Shown: one piece after another, positions 63,901 through 64,000 of the stretch
How positions within the stretch are numbered: position 1 is the first letter of the stretch
Layout: each line of letters starts with the position of its first letter
Assembly: GCF_035582795.1 (NCBI RefSeq)
Contig: NC_134367.1
Coordinates: forward strand, 109,602,062-109,666,061
DNA length: 64,000 nt
Direction: 5' to 3'
DNA from: Mycteria americana
Lineage: Eukaryota; Chordata; Aves; Ciconiiformes; Ciconiidae
The notes under the pieces: generated by a model
The model's database searches: none
What the model was told of the DNA's origin: nothing
What the model saw: only the letters and a program-made list of their open reading frames with translations
Made by a program: the position numbers and the translations under genes

Positions 63901-64000
63901 GTCACGTTCAGAGAGTTGACCTGCGTGTCAGTTCAAGCGTGGCAAAGAATTTCTCCTTGAGGCATGGTATCTTGGAAATACGGCAAAAGATGATACTTCT
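60951..64000. other. Intron 1 sequence to the window end
   Basis: No exon recognised. A weak antisense-MIR-like string (CAGTAAAGCCAGGACTGAAT, TCTGGTCTCCC) lies at about 61618-61690. A 7-bp hairpin CTGTTTC-CAT-GAAACAG lies near 63175. The rest looks unique. Confidence 0.5.

Larger units (their letters stand above)
37067..64000 (+). other. STUM: STUM intron 1, 5' part (continues beyond the window)
   Basis: The intron begins with the donor GTAAGG at 37067. The next expected peptide of the family (starting around TFVSAFTVLCGA) and its Cys-Cys-Val-Phe-Trp segment were looked for and not found in any frame I read. The rest of the window is therefore taken as intron, at least 26.9 kb. The conclusion depends on exon 2 truly lying downstream; an exon too diverged or too short to notice cannot be excluded. 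Confidence 0.75.

Noticed and set aside
37067..64000. STUM exon 2 within the window
   Set aside because: The expected TFVSAF... and CCVFWLN-type peptides were not found in any frame; it probably lies beyond 64000.
1..64000. CRISPR arrays, operons, tRNA or rRNA genes, phage or plasmid systems
   Set aside because: No spaced direct-repeat array, no intact tRNA B-box clover-leaf, only a 5S fossil; everything else fits vertebrate non-coding DNA.

Overview
The window is vertebrate nuclear DNA, most likely from a bird. It is AT-rich non-coding sequence with no bacterial gene organisation. It holds one sharp CpG island and the kinds of interspersed repeat expected in a bird: CR1 LINE 3' ends, a 5S-rRNA-derived SINE relic, solo retroviral LTRs with internal tandem repeats, and MIR-like tRNA-SINE remnants. 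The species cannot be named from the sequence. A crocodilian or turtle is less likely but not excluded.

Only one protein-coding gene is supported. At 36880-37066 on the + strand, inside the CpG island, lies the first coding exon of STUM (stum, mechanosensory transduction mediator homolog; C1orf95 in human). It encodes 62 residues plus one base and ends at a canonical GT splice donor (37067). The diagnostic stretch from the Val-Val-Val-Gln-Val motif through the first membrane segment can be read directly. No later STUM exon was recognised, so 37067-64000 is taken as the 5' part of a long intron 1, at least 26.9 kb.

Layout: 1-36170 is intergenic sequence upstream of STUM. It contains weak MIR-like and palindromic repeats near 9.1-9.4 kb, a 5S-derived SINE at 12.9-13.2 kb, two copies of an unidentified ~130-bp sequence flanking an old CR1-type tail at 16.4-17.3 kb, and a perfect 17-bp inverted repeat at 25.1 kb. 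From 36170 to 37690 is the STUM CpG island, promoter and exon 1. From 37067 onward is intron 1. It carries a CR1 on the minus strand (44.5-44.9 kb), a MIR-like relic (49.9 kb), two related solo LTRs (51.8-52.4 and 55.0-56.2 kb, the second with perfect 5-bp target duplications), a palindromic repeat (58.8 kb), paired hairpins (59.4-59.5 kb) and a second CR1 fragment (60.8 kb).

No operon, CRISPR array, tRNA gene, rRNA gene or new multi-gene system was found. Long open frames other than STUM exon 1 look like chance frames in GC-rich DNA or inside repeats. The observations most worth a second look are the perfect inverted repeat at 25.1 kb, the LTR pair with its 39-bp minisatellite, the 5S-derived SINE and the duplicated ~130-bp block.
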